Source: Nocardiopsis coralli
Lineage (GTDB): Bacteria; Actinomycetota; Actinomycetes; Streptosporangiales; Streptosporangiaceae
Reading direction: 5' to 3'
DNA length: 64,000 nt
Assembly (NCBI RefSeq): GCF_014892575.1
Contig: NZ_JADBGI010000031.1
Span: forward strand, 1 to 64,000
The translations under genes were made by a program, and so were the position numbers. The notes beneath the pieces are model-generated. The model did no database searches. It saw only the letters and a program-made list of their open reading frames with translations, and was not told the origin of the DNA. This document shows positions 35,489 through 44,244 of this stretch, piece by piece. Position 1 is the first letter of the stretch. Each line of letters begins with the position of its first letter.

Positions 35489-35868
35489 TGGACATCCACA
35501 TGGACGAGTTCCTGGACGCAGCCTCCGACGCGCTCGCCGTTCCGCCCGGCCCGCATCCGGTGGCGGACTTCCTCCTCGTGCGCGGGCTGCGCCGTCGTAC
35601 GGACGCGGTGCGTCAGGCGCTGGAGCTCGTGCGGCGCGACGGGGACGCGGACGAGGCGTTGGAGCTGCTCGACCGGGTGCTGTCGGAGCCTCCGGTGCCC
35701 GCGCGCGTGAGCGAGTGCGGGCTGATCGACCCGGGGCCGGGTTCGCGGTCGAGCCTCAGCTCGAGTCCGGACCCGAGCCCGGGTGCGCATGCGCACCCGC
35801 ATCCGGGGGCGGAGGCACAGGCTGATCAGGGGTTCCTTCCCCGACCGCGTCCGTGGCCTGGGCTGTGA
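35488..35868 (+). CDS. small protein of unknown function, coupled to its upstream neighbour
   Basis: A 126-residue protein. The first 75 residues are helical (DEFLDAASDALAVPPGPHPVADFLLVRGLRRRTDAVRQALELV), and the rest is a Ser/Pro/His-rich low-complexity tail. No family is recognised. Its ATG overlaps the stop of the previous gene, implying translational coupling and a shared role. Confidence 0.6.
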   Translation: MDIHMDEFLDAASDALAVPPGPHPVADFLLVRGLRRRTDAVRQALELVRRDGDADEALELLDRVLSEPPVPARVSECGLIDPGPGSRSSLSSSPDPSPGAHAHPHPGAEAQADQGFLPRPRPWPGL

Positions 35869-35925
35869 CCCTGTTGCCCGCTGCCGCGTGGGTGCGTGGG
35901 CGGCCCGGCGGATCGTGATCCCGGA

Positions 35926-36124
35926 TGCCTGATGAGTCGGGGCCTGTTCTGTTCGAGCAGGCCCCGTCATAATGGCCGCGTGGTCGCAGGGCAGGGAGTT
36001 CATGCGCGCAATTTCCGGTGGACTAGGATCACGCAGAGAATTCGAGTGGCCACAGTAGTGCGGGCGGCAGCTCCGAATGTGGTTGCAGAACCATAACGCG
36101 CTACATCGCACCAGGTCACTAAGT
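35926..36124 (+). repeat. CRISPR leader region of array 1, 200-bp duplicated block
   Basis: Begins ATGCCTGATGAGTCGGGGCC and ends at the first repeat. The same block, diverged in its middle, precedes array 2 at 37077-37277. The 45 bases before the array (GTTGCAGAACCATAACGCGC and on) are nearly the same before all four arrays. Confidence 0.8.
35939..35965 (+). terminator. hairpin terminator
   Basis: GGGGCCTG and CAGGCCCC form an 8-bp stem with an 11-base loop, 70 bases after the small gene and inside the leader block. Confidence 0.6.
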
Positions 36125-36397
36125 GTGTTCCCCACGCACGTGGGGATGGCCCGTACCTGAATCAACCGACAGCGGCCGACGACGCGTGTTCCCCACGCAC
36201 GTGGGGATGGCCCGATGTCGGAGGCGGTCGCGATCACGGAGAGCTCGTGTTCCCCACGCACGTGGGGATGGCCCGCAGGATCCGGGATCTCCGGACTCGG
36301 GGACGCCGTGTTCCCCACGCACGTGGGGATGGCCCGCGGCGGCGAGTATTGAGTTGTACGGCGTTGCCGTGTTCCCCACGCACGTGGGGATGGAGCG
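36125..36397 (+). CRISPR. type I-E CRISPR array 1: 5 repeats, 4 spacers
   Basis: Repeats of 29 bases start at 36125, 36186, 36247, 36308 and 36369, so the period is 61 with 32-base spacers. The repeat begins GTGTTCCCCACGCACGTGGG and ends ATGGCCCG. The last copy ends GAGCG, which places the leader on the left. The palindromic core and length fit subtype I-E of actinomycetes. No cas gene is in the window. Confidence 0.97.
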
Positions 36398-36445
36398 GCT
36401 GCCGAATACCCTGCGGGCCGAGAACAGGACCTCTGAGGAGATGGC

Positions 36446-36928
36446 ATGACGCGGATCGGAATCACCGGCCACTCGAACCTCTCGGCTGACAGCGTTCCTC
36501 TCGTGCGCGAGGCCCTGGCCGGGGTGCTCGCGCCGTACAACGATGGGGAGCTGGTCGGCCTGTCGTGTCTCGCCCGAGGGGCTGATCAAGTCTTCGCCGA
36601 GGTCGTGCTGGAGGTCGGCGGTCACCTCGAAGTCGTGCTTCCTTCGGTCGACTACCGCGAGGCGAAGGTCAAGCCGTGCAACCTCGACCAGTTCGACGAC
36701 CTTTTGATGCGCTCGACGCTGGTCCGCTACATGCCGCACAAGAGCGCCGGGCGGGAAGCCTACGAGGACGCGAACGAGACGATCCTGGATGGCATCGACC
36801 GGCTCGTGGCCGTGTGGGACGGGAAACCGTCGGACGGCAAGGGCGGCACCGGGGACGCCGTCGAGGCAGCACAGGACCGAGGCGTCCCCGTGGACGTCGT
36901 GTGGCCGGACGGTGCGCGGCGACAGTAG
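36446..36928 (+). CDS. SLOG-superfamily (LOG/DprA-like) nucleotide-binding protein
   Basis: A 160-residue Rossmannoid protein. It starts TRIGITGHSNLS, has GLSCLARGADQVFAEVVLE in the middle, an acidic DYREAKV segment, then EAYEDANETILDGIDRLVAVWDG and GTGDAVEAAQDRGVPV. The order of GITGH, ARGAD and a GGTGD loop fits SLOG-type proteins, which bind nucleotides or their derivatives, and some act as sensors in defence systems. It begins 48 bases after the last repeat of array 1 with GAGGAG upstream. There is no partner effector gene. Assignment is by motif only. Confidence 0.65.
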   Translation: MTRIGITGHSNLSADSVPLVREALAGVLAPYNDGELVGLSCLARGADQVFAEVVLEVGGHLEVVLPSVDYREAKVKPCNLDQFDDLLMRSTLVRYMPHKSAGREAYEDANETILDGIDRLVAVWDGKPSDGKGGTGDAVEAAQDRGVPVDVVWPDGARRQ

Positions 36929-37076
36929 GCCGGTTCTCTCCGGTCTCGTGCACGGACCGCGGGCGCTCGTCGTGCGTCAGCTGTGCGTCAGAACGTGCGG
37001 CGCGGTCCCTCGCCACTGACGTTCCATCGCGTCCCGCGGCCAAAAGCCTGTGGACCCTTGGACTCGTGCCTCTGAA
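36929..37076. other. short gap between SLOG-like gene and second leader
   Basis: No gene is seen. The remaining part up to array 2 is the duplicated leader block. Confidence 0.5.
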
Positions 37077-37277
37077 TGCCTGATGAGTCGGGGCCTGTTC
37101 CGTAAGGGTAGGTCCCGGCATGCTGGCCGTGTGCCGTGCACAGCAGGGAGCCCCATACGCGCAATTGCTGGCGGACTATGCTCACGCCGAGAATGCGAGT
37201 GGCCACTGTTGCGCGGGAGACAGGTTCGAATTTGGTGGCAGAACCATAACGCGCTGTATCGCACCAGGTCATTAAGT
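37077..37277 (+). repeat. CRISPR leader region of array 2, copy of the array 1 block
   Basis: Starts TGCCTGATGAGTCGGGGCCT like the block at 35926 and ends with GCAGAACCATAACGCGCTG and ATTAAGT. The distal half has drifted more than the 60 bases next to the array. Confidence 0.8.
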
Positions 37278-37489
37278 GTGCTCCCCACGCACGTGGGGAT
37301 GGCCCGTCGAGTTCCGCAAGGTCGTCCACGCGGCCCTCGTGCTCCCCACGCACGTGGGGATGGCCCGCGCTCGTAGTCGGTCTCGGGCACGCAGTCGCGG
37401 TGCTCCCCGCGCACGCGGGGATGGCCCGGATGAGCAATCGGCCGACTCCGCGTCGCTGATGTGTTCCCCACGCATGTGGGGCGCCGTTG
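37278..37489 (+). CRISPR. type I-E CRISPR array 2: 4 repeats, 3 spacers
   Basis: Repeats start at 37278, 37339, 37400 and 37461 with 32-base spacers. They begin GTGCTCCCCACGCACGTGGG; the third has CGCGCACGCG instead. The last is a decayed GTGTTCCCC copy that loses its 3' end after 37481. Confidence 0.95.
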
Positions 37490-37573
37490 ACGGCGCCGTC
37501 GGGCACCAGGTGGGCGGCGGGATCCCTTCGGGCTGTGTGAGCCGGCGCTGGGCAACACGGGGGAACAAGGGAA

Positions 37574-37608
37574 AACCCCGCCGGAGGGTCTTGGTTTCCG
37601 GCGGGGTT
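37574..37608. terminator. hairpin terminator
   Basis: AACCCCGCCGGA and TCCGGCGGGGTT form a perfect 12-bp stem with an 11-base loop, about 90 bases after array 2. It would stop precursor CRISPR RNA. Confidence 0.75.
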
Positions 37609-38662
37609 CCTGCGCGGCTCGGACGGAAGAGCGCGGGTCCGGCGGCTTGAGGCCACGCGGGTCGAGCCGCGTCACCTCGGACGGAGCCGCCCGGACGAGT
37701 TCCGCCTGCACTCCAGGCCGCGCGGGCTTTTTGCTTTCCCTGCTCGGCTCTGCTCAGAGCAGCACAGTGCAGCTCAGGTCAGCCGCGTTCGCAGGGCGAA
37801 CTCGCTCTTACCGGCGGGCGAGATGACGTGGTCAGCAGGTGAGGCGGGTGAGACGCATGAAGCACGTGAGGCACACGGGACACGTGTCGTGTGTGACGTG
37901 ACGTGAGGTGTGTGCGGCGCCGTCGGTGAGCCGGCCCTGGGATGAGCTCGGCGAGCTCCGATTGCTCGTCCACGTGCTCGTCCACGTGATCCACGTGGTG
38001 CACGTTCTCCACTTGCTCGTCTTGCTCCTCCACCAATGCGCCCCCGCGGTAATGGTGGAAGGAGTGGTCGTGGGCGGCCGTCCCGAACGAGACGGAGAAC
38101 GACGAAGAGAACTAGGCAGAGAACGAGAACGGGAATGGGTAGGTCACGCCGTTCTCATCCGTGCCAGGGATCGCCCCCGTCGGCACATCCGGCAATGCGG
38201 CTCGGCGAATTCACCACCCCCTACAGCTCCCACGGGGGTGGACGTCGAAGTCGAGGCCGAAACCGAAGTCGAAATCAGAGTCGGCGCCGGTGCGCGGCCA
38301 CGGCCCGCCCTCGCGGATCCGTCATGGCTTGCGTTGAGGCTGTTGAGGCTCTCGCACATGCCTGCTTCCTCCTGTCCCTCCTGCGCGGTCCGGGTGGCCG
38401 CGCGTTCCGGCGCTGCTCCGGTGCGTTCCCGTGTGTGTTCCGTGCGGCCTTGGGCCCTTGGAGTCCTGTGGGTCCCTGTCGGCCCGGTGCCGTGATGCGT
38501 GGTCGCGGCTGCTTGCTGACACACTCCAAGTTAGAGATCAGGGCAGCCGTGAACATCGGTCGCAAGGACGAACCGGGGGTCCAACGAACGTTGGGTATCC
38601 GGGGCACCGGAGGGCGACGAATGGCTGAGGAAAGCCGCCGGTCGTTGGTCACCGGCCGCCCG
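37609..38662. other. gap between arrays 2 and 3 without a supportable gene
   Basis: About 1 kb. Several frames are open, but their products are low-complexity. One reads LVHVLVHVIHVVHVLHLLVL from repeats of CTCGTCCACGTG near 37965-38035; another is rich in VEVEAETEVEIRV. They look like decayed or non-coding DNA. A second GC hairpin with TTTTT follows CCGCGCGGGC near 37720. Confidence 0.4.
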
Positions 38663-38780
38663 CGTAATTGCCTGTGGACCGAGCTTACGTAGAGGGTTCG
38701 AGTAGCTACAGTGGTGCGGGCGACAGTTCCGAATTTGGTTGCAGAACAATAACGCGCTGCATCGCCCCAGGTCATGAAGT
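38663..38780 (+). repeat. CRISPR leader of array 3
   Basis: Shares GAATTTGGTTGCAGAACAAT and AACGCGCTGCATCGC with the other leaders, plus an upstream GCGGGCGACAGTTC segment. Only about 110 bases are conserved here. Confidence 0.75.
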
Positions 38781-39297
38781 GTGCTCCCCACGCACGTGGG
38801 GATGGCCCGGTTCCGTGCTCCTGGTCCCAGAGGATTGTCTGGTGCTCCCCACGCACGTGGGGATGGCCCGCGGCGGTCTTCTGGTAGGCCAACTTGCGGA
38901 CAGTGCTCCCCACGCACGTGGGGATGGCCCGGGCACGGCAGGTGCTTCCGGTCTGGGGGTCGTGTGCTCCCCACGCACGTGGGGATGGCCCGTCCAACAA
39001 GATCGACGCACTCCTTGAGATCCTGTGCTCCCCACGCACGTGGGGATGGCCCGAGAGCGCCGAGGGGCAGCACAACGGCCAGTTGGTGCTCCCCACGCAC
39101 GTGGGGATGGCCCGAGTCTGGGGGTCGTAGACCGCGTTGCGGACCGGTGCTCCCCACGCACGTGGGGATGGCCCGGTCCAGTACATCGCGCTATGTGGGA
39201 GTGAGCTGTGCTCCCCACGCACGTGGGGATGGTCCGTCCGAGTACACCTGGGCCACGAACCCCTCCACGTGTTCCCCACGCACGTGGGGATGGCCCG
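38781..39297 (+). CRISPR. type I-E CRISPR array 3: 9 repeats, 8 spacers
   Basis: Repeats start every 61 bases from 38781 to 39269. They begin GTGCTCCCCACGCACGTGGG and end ATGGCCCG; copy 8 ends ATGGTCCG and copy 9 is a GTGTTCCCC form. All spacers are 32 bases and no two are alike. The array ends 88 bases before the glpP start. Confidence 0.97.
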
Positions 39298-39384
39298 ATC
39301 TCACCGGGGCGGTCGAATGGCCGCATACGCTGGTCCGATGCCCGGCGGCGCACGCCGCCGCCCGCGCCCGGACGAGGAGACCCC

Positions 39385-39960
39385 ATGGCAGAACCGGCAG
39401 AACCACTCTCCGAGATCCTTGCGGACGCCCCGGTCGTCGCCAGCGTCAAGAACCCCGAGGATCTCTCCGCCGTACTGCGCTCCGACTGCCAGGTGGTGTT
39501 CCTGCTCTACGGCACCCTCCTGGACCTGCCCGAACTGGTGCAAACTCTGAAGGACGCCGACCGCACCGTTCTGGTCAACGTCGACCTCCTCGACGGCTTC
39601 GCAACCAAGGACGTCACAGTCCGCTTCATCGCCGAACGCACGTCGGCGGACGGCATCCTCAGCTCGAAGGCCTCCCTGGTCCGCACCGCCCGCGAGTGCG
39701 GCCTCTTCTCGGTGCACCGCTTCTTCCTGATCGACTCCATCTCCTACCGCAACCTCGTCCCGCAACTCCGCTCCTCCCGCGCCGAGTGCGTGGAGATCCT
39801 GCCCGGCTGCGTCCCCCGCGTCATCTCCTGGGTGGTCGAGGAGATCGACGTCCCGCTCATCGCCGGCGGCCTGGTCTGCGACCGGGACGACGTCTTCGCC
39901 GCGCTCAAGGCCGGGGCGGCCGCCGTGGCTTCGTCCAACCACGAGGTGTGGAAGATGTAG
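39385..39960 (+). CDS. glpP: GlpP family RNA-binding antiterminator
   Basis: A 191-residue TIM-barrel-like regulator. Family marks are VVFLLYGTLLDLPELVQTLKDADR, VLVNVDLLDG, ADGILSSKASLVRTARECG, RFFLIDSISY, VEILPGCVPRVISWV and LIAGGLVCDRDDVFAALKAGA. In Bacillus, GlpP with glycerol-3-phosphate binds the leader of glp mRNA and lets transcription pass a terminator. E. coli YgcP belongs to the same family. GAGGAG precedes the ATG and a TACGCT box lies at 39326. Just downstream, and before the transporter gene, is a leader with exactly such a terminator, so that leader is the likely target. Confidence 0.9.
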   Translation: MAEPAEPLSEILADAPVVASVKNPEDLSAVLRSDCQVVFLLYGTLLDLPELVQTLKDADRTVLVNVDLLDGFATKDVTVRFIAERTSADGILSSKASLVRTARECGLFSVHRFFLIDSISYRNLVPQLRSSRAECVEILPGCVPRVISWVVEEIDVPLIAGGLVCDRDDVFAALKAGAAAVASSNHEVWKM

Positions 39961-39981
39961 CCGCCGCGAAGCGGAGTGAAG

Positions 39982-40001
39982 GCGGCCGCGCAAGCGGCCG
40001 C
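39982..40001 (+). terminator. hairpin with GCAA tetraloop
   Basis: GCGGCCGC, GCAA, GCGGCCGC: a perfect 8-bp stem with a stable GNRA loop 21 bases after the glpP stop. It separates glpP from the next promoter. Confidence 0.7.
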
Positions 40002-40061
40002 ACGGGCCGCCGCGCAAGCGGTAGCGCAAGCCTGCGAACAGGGCAGAGTCCACACCCGGTG

Positions 40062-40090
40062 TTGACACCTCAGTGAGGGGAAACTACTGT
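40062..40090 (+). promoter_or_regulatory. promoter of the transporter operon
   Basis: TTGACA at 40062 and TACTGT at 40085 with a 17-base spacer, close to the vegetative consensus. Transcription should start near 40097. Confidence 0.75.
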
Positions 40091-40096
40091 CCTTCA

Positions 40097-40238
40097 CACA
40101 ACAGAACACCGGCCCCGCCTGGCACAGTTGTCACAGCTGCAACGGCTGTCACGGCGGCGGCAGTTACTAGAGACCAGAGAACAGTAACTCCTCGATTCAT
40201 GGGGGAGTGCTGTTCTTTTTTTATGTCACGGGGTGGAA
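40097..40238 (+). promoter_or_regulatory. RNA leader with antiterminator and U-tract terminator
   Basis: AGTTACT (40162-40168) pairs with AGTAACT (40183-40189), and this antiterminator stem covers the 5' arm of a terminator. The terminator is AGAACAGTAACTCC (40178-40191) with GGAGTGCTGTTCT (40204-40216) followed by seven T. The two folds exclude each other. A U-tract terminator is rare in such GC-rich DNA. The leader sits between the promoter at 40062 and the MFS gene start, one gene away from glpP. Confidence 0.75.
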
Positions 40239-41558
40239 ATGAGCACGAGACGGAAGTGGACGGAGTTCCTGATTCTGGCGATGTCGTGCGGCATCATCTT
40301 CCAGGTCGGCTACATCCGTTTCGTGTTCCTGGGCCCGACCATCGCCGCCCTCGAACTCACGGCGCAGCAGTACGGCAGCATCATCTCGGTCTTCGGCGCC
40401 ACCGCGATCGTCATGTACTTCTTCGGCGGATGGTTCGCCGACCGCTTCTCCCCGAAGCTGCTCATCGCGCTCGGCCTGGCCGGAACCGGGCTGCTCAACT
40501 TCTACATCGCCCAAGCACCCGGCTACTGGGGCACCCTCATCGCCCACGTGCTCACGGCGGTGCTGGCCATGGGCCTGTACTGGTCGGCCCTGATCAAGGC
40601 GATCAGCCTGCTCGGTGAGTCCGACGAACAGGGCCGCCTCTTCGGGTTCCTGGAAGGCACCCGCGGCGTGACCTCCACGCTCGTGGGCCTGGTCGGCGCA
40701 GGCCTGGTCGCGGTCGCGGTGACCGACGCCTTCGGTGTGCTCTGGCTGATCAGGATCTACGGGGTGCTCAACCTCGTGCTCGCCGCCCTCGTGCTCTTCT
40801 ACGTGAGCGTGGGCTCCAAGGCCCCCTCCGACGACGAGTCCAGCACCGTCTCGATCCGCCAGCTCTGGCTCGCCGCACGCAACAAGTACACCTGGCTCAT
40901 CGGCATCACCGCGATGCTGATGTACACCTTCTACACCCTGCTCGGCTACTTCTCCCCACTGCTGGAAACCCACTTCGGCGTCGCCGCGGGGCTGATCGGC
41001 GTCATCGGCGTCATGCGCACCTACTTCTTCCAGCTCGCCGCCCCGGTCGGCGGCCTGGTGGTCGACAAGGTCACCCGGTCCTCGCCGCGGTTCCTGCGCT
41101 GGATGTTCGCGGGCTGCCTGGTGATCGCCGTGGCGTTCCTGATCATGCCGCGCTCGGACTCCTTCGCGTGGCTCGCCGTCGTGCTCATGTTCGTGCTGTC
41201 CCTGTTCGTCTTCGCCTCCCGCGGCGTGTACTTCGCGACCGTCGGCGAGGTCGAGATCCCGCAGAACCAGCGCGGCGGGGTGATCGGGCTGGTGTCGGGC
41301 ATCGCGTTCCTGCCCGACGCGTTCCTGCCGTCGGTCGCCGCGTGGTGGATCGGGGACCCGAACGCCAACCCGCCCGTGGCGGAGGCCGGCGGCGGATACA
41401 CGGCCATGTTCAGTGTGCTGATCGCGGCGGCCCTGCTCGGGCTGGTCTTCACCAAGCTCACCGAGCGCGCCCGCGCCCGCGACCTCGCCGCACGCACGGC
41501 CGACACATCGCCGCCCCCGTCCCCGGCCACGACCACGACCACGACGCCGACCGGCTGA
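40239..41558 (+). CDS. MFS transporter (YgcS/YihN-like)
   Basis: A 439-residue, 12-helix carrier of the major facilitator superfamily. The loop 2-3 motif reads GGWFADRFSPKLLI. The N-terminal SCGIIFQVGYIRFVFLG and the loop GESDEQGRLFGFLEGTRG resemble the sugar-acid and sulfosugar-type group that includes YihN and YgcS. The ATG at 40239 follows GGGGTGG. A Pro/Thr-rich cytoplasmic tail ends the protein. It is the first gene behind the antitermination leader, and by position it imports the substrate of the downstream dehydrogenase, oxidase and kinase. Confidence 0.88.
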   Translation: MSTRRKWTEFLILAMSCGIIFQVGYIRFVFLGPTIAALELTAQQYGSIISVFGATAIVMYFFGGWFADRFSPKLLIALGLAGTGLLNFYIAQAPGYWGTLIAHVLTAVLAMGLYWSALIKAISLLGESDEQGRLFGFLEGTRGVTSTLVGLVGAGLVAVAVTDAFGVLWLIRIYGVLNLVLAALVLFYVSVGSKAPSDDESSTVSIRQLWLAARNKYTWLIGITAMLMYTFYTLLGYFSPLLETHFGVAAGLIGVIGVMRTYFFQLAAPVGGLVVDKVTRSSPRFLRWMFAGCLVIAVAFLIMPRSDSFAWLAVVLMFVLSLFVFASRGVYFATVGEVEIPQNQRGGVIGLVSGIAFLPDAFLPSVAAWWIGDPNANPPVAEAGGGYTAMFSVLIAAALLGLVFTKLTERARARDLAARTADTSPPPSPATTTTTTPTG

Positions 41559-41716
41559 GCAGGCCGGAACGCCGAGACGACCGGAACCCGGCGGGGCTCC
41601 ATCTCTCGCACCGCACGACATCTCTCGCACTGCACGGCCCGACCGGACCCGACTCGACCCGACCCGGCCGCCCCCCGCGGGCACAGCGCCGGGCCCGCAC
41701 CCGAAGGACCTCACCC

Positions 41717-42493
41717 ATGGACATCAGCGAATTCAACACCGGCTTCTTCTCGCTGGAGGGCAAGAACGCCGTCGTCACCGGAGGCAACACCGGCCTCGGC
41801 CAGGCCTTCTCCGTGGCCCTGGCCAAAGCCGGCGCGAACGTCTTCGTCCCCTCCGTCACCGAGGACGACGGAACCACCCGCCGGCTCATCGAGGCCGCCG
41901 GGCGACGCATGGAATTCCTGCACAGCGACCTGACCGAGCGCGGGGCTCCCCGCCGCATCGTGGACGGCTGTGTCGAAGTGTTCGGTTCGATCGACATCGT
42001 GGTCAACTCCGCCGGCATCAACAAGCTCGCCGAGGTCGAGGAGTTCGGCCGCGACGAGTGGGACCCGATGGTCGCCCTCAACCTGACCGCGCCGTTCGAG
42101 CTCAGCCGCGAGGCGAGCCGGCACATGATCCCGCAGCGCTCCGGCAAGATCATCAACATCGCGTCGCTGTTCTCGTTCCTCGGCGGGCAGCAGTCACCCG
42201 CCTACGCGGCGACCAAGCACGGCATCGCCGGGTTCACCAAGGCCTACTGCGACGAGCTCGCCCAGCACAACATCCAGGTCAACGCCATCGCGCCCGGCTA
42301 CTTCGCCACGCCGCTCACCGAGGCGACGCGGTCGGACGCGGAATCGAACCAGCGGGTGCTCGACCACATCCCGGCCGGCCGCTGGGGCGACACCGCTGAC
42401 CTGATGGGCACCGTCGTCTTCCTGGCCTCGCGCGCCTCCGACTACGTCAACGGCCACGTGCTGCCGGTCGACGGCGGCTACCTGGTCCGCTGA
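41717..42493 (+). CDS. SDR family oxidoreductase (KduD/YgcW-like)
   Basis: A 258-residue short-chain dehydrogenase. It has the NAD(P) motif TGGNTGLG, the NNAG-equivalent VNSAGI, catalytic Ser in NIASLFSFLG, YAATKHG (Tyr, Lys) and NAIAPGYFATPLT. The N-terminus FNTGFFSLEGKNAVVTG matches the 2-deoxy-D-gluconate 3-dehydrogenase (KduD) and YgcW type, which oxidise or reduce a sugar-acid hydroxyl. GAAGGA lies before the ATG. It stands 158 bases after the MFS gene in the same operon. Confidence 0.9.
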   Translation: MDISEFNTGFFSLEGKNAVVTGGNTGLGQAFSVALAKAGANVFVPSVTEDDGTTRRLIEAAGRRMEFLHSDLTERGAPRRIVDGCVEVFGSIDIVVNSAGINKLAEVEEFGRDEWDPMVALNLTAPFELSREASRHMIPQRSGKIINIASLFSFLGGQQSPAYAATKHGIAGFTKAYCDELAQHNIQVNAIAPGYFATPLTEATRSDAESNQRVLDHIPAGRWGDTADLMGTVVFLASRASDYVNGHVLPVDGGYLVR

Positions 42494-42633
42494 TCCCGTC
42501 CGGATCCCGTCCGGGTTCCGTCCGGAGGTCCCGTCCTGAGCCCGCCCTGAACCGCCTCAACCCCGCGCACGTCCGCACCCCTCGAGCCCGCCCCGCCCGG
42601 GCCCACCGCACCAGACAAAGAGGTATGCACACC

Positions 42634-44097
42634 ATGGCCGCATCGCGTTCCGCCCTGTCCCACGCGGACATCGTCGCCCAGCTCCGCAGCCTGCTCCCCG
42701 AGGGGCAGATCGTCACCGACGAGCAGCAGCTCAAGGAGGCCAGCGTCGACCGGTTCAAGAAGTACCAGTCGGTGCACGGCATCTACGACGGCCCGTTCCC
42801 GGTCGCGATCGTCAACGCACGCAGCACGGACGACATCTCGAAGGTCCTCGCCTTCGCCGACGAGAACCTGATCAACATCGTCGCCCGCACCGGACGCACC
42901 GGCACCGAGGGCGGGCTGGAGACCTCCGTCGAGCACACCATCGTCCTGGACGGCTCCGGCCTCGACGAGATCATCCGGATCGACGCCGAGAACATGCAGG
43001 CGACCGTCGGCGCCGGCGTGCAGCTCCAGGACCTGGAGGACGAGCTGCGCAAGCAGGGCCTGACCACCGGCCACTCCCCGCAGTCCAAGCCGCTCGCCCA
43101 GTACGGCGGCCTGGTCGCCACCCGCTCCATCGGGCAGTTCTCCACCCTCTACGGAGCCATCGAGGACATGGTGGTCGGCCTGGAGGCGGTCTTCCCCGAC
43201 GGGTCGGTCTCGCGCATCAAGAACGTGCCGCGGCGCGCCGCCGGCCCCGACATCCGCCACATCGTCATCGGTAACGAGGGCGCCCTCGCCTACGTCACCG
43301 AGGTGACCGTCAAGGTCTTCACGTACCAGCCCGAGAACAACGAGTTCCACGGGTTCCTGGTCGACGACATGGCCACCGGCATCGCCGCGATCCGCTCCGT
43401 CGTGGTGAACGGCTTCAAGCCCTCCGTGGTGCGTGTCTACTCGCCGGAGGACGCCCGCCAGCACTTCGCTGACTTCTACGACGGCAAGGTCGTCGTGGTG
43501 TTCGTCGCCGAGGGGCCGAAGGGCATCGTGCAGGCCACCAGCGAGGAGATCCTCCGGGTCATGGGCGGGCACCCGCACACCGTGGTCGACCCGAAGCGCA
43601 TCGAGAGCTGGTTCGACAACCTGAACTGGGGCGTCGACAAGATCGAGGCCGAGAAGCGGGCGATGCTGGAGTCGAACGAGCTCGGGTACACCACCGAGGT
43701 GTCCGTGGACTGGTCGCGCACGGTCGAGCTGTACGACAGCGTCATGCACCGGATCCGCACGGAGTTCCCGGCGGCCGACGACCTGACGATGCTGGGCGCG
43801 CACTCCTCGCACAGCTACCAGACCGGCACCAACCTGTACTTCGTGTACGACTACACGATCAACTGCGAGCCGCGCGAGGAGATCACCACCTACCACGAGC
43901 CGCTGAACAGGATCATCGTGGAGGAGGCGCTGAAGGTCGGGGGCTCGATGGTGCACCACCACGGTGTCGGCAAGTACCGCGCACCGTGGATCACCCAGGA
44001 GCACGGCAGCGCCTACCCGGTGCTGGAGGCGCTGAAGTCCGTCTTCGACCCCAACGGCATCATGAACCGGGGCACGATCTTCCCGACGGACGCCTGA
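42634..44097 (+). CDS. FAD-binding oxidoreductase (VAO fold, YgcU/AGPS-like)
   Basis: A 487-residue flavoprotein. The FAD domain shows ARTGRTGTEGGLETSVEHTIVLDGSGLDEI, GHSPQSKPLAQYGGLVATRSIGQ and GNEGALAYVTEVTVKV. The C-terminal part has GGSMVHHHGVGKYRAPW, the His-rich motif of alkyl-dihydroxyacetone-phosphate synthase and YgcU. It should oxidise a hydroxy acid or polyol, or rearrange a phosphorylated ketose. The ATG at 42634 fits AAGAGG better than the ATG at 42625. It lies between the SDR and the kinase on the same strand. Confidence 0.88.
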   Translation: MAASRSALSHADIVAQLRSLLPEGQIVTDEQQLKEASVDRFKKYQSVHGIYDGPFPVAIVNARSTDDISKVLAFADENLINIVARTGRTGTEGGLETSVEHTIVLDGSGLDEIIRIDAENMQATVGAGVQLQDLEDELRKQGLTTGHSPQSKPLAQYGGLVATRSIGQFSTLYGAIEDMVVGLEAVFPDGSVSRIKNVPRRAAGPDIRHIVIGNEGALAYVTEVTVKVFTYQPENNEFHGFLVDDMATGIAAIRSVVVNGFKPSVVRVYSPEDARQHFADFYDGKVVVVFVAEGPKGIVQATSEEILRVMGGHPHTVVDPKRIESWFDNLNWGVDKIEAEKRAMLESNELGYTTEVSVDWSRTVELYDSVMHRIRTEFPAADDLTMLGAHSSHSYQTGTNLYFVYDYTINCEPREEITTYHEPLNRIIVEEALKVGGSMVHHHGVGKYRAPWITQEHGSAYPVLEALKSVFDPNGIMNRGTIFPTDA

Positions 44098-44244
44098 GCA
44101 GGCCGTTCGCGGTCTCCCGCCGCTGTCCCCGCCGGGGCGGCGCCCAGCACCGTTTTCTCGTCAGCGTCGCCCGGGCACCCGCGCCCGTCACCGTCGTCCC
44201 TGCATCCTCGTCGCCCCGGCACCAGTCCTCGCAACGGAGCACAC

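Noticed and set aside
37908..38495. Plus-strand frame with LVHVLVHVIHVVHV between arrays 2 and 3
   Set aside because: The hydrophobic run comes from short CTCGTCCACGTG repeats, there is no good ribosome site, and other frames over the same DNA are equally open.
36125..39297. A complete CRISPR-Cas locus
   Set aside because: No cas1, cas2, cas3 or Cascade protein was found in any part of the window; only arrays, leaders and a SLOG-like gene are present.
35020..40076. Open frames that run through the CRISPR arrays on both strands
   Set aside because: They translate the repeats (PTHVGMA, HVRGEH and the like) every 61 bases, so they are read-through of non-coding arrays.
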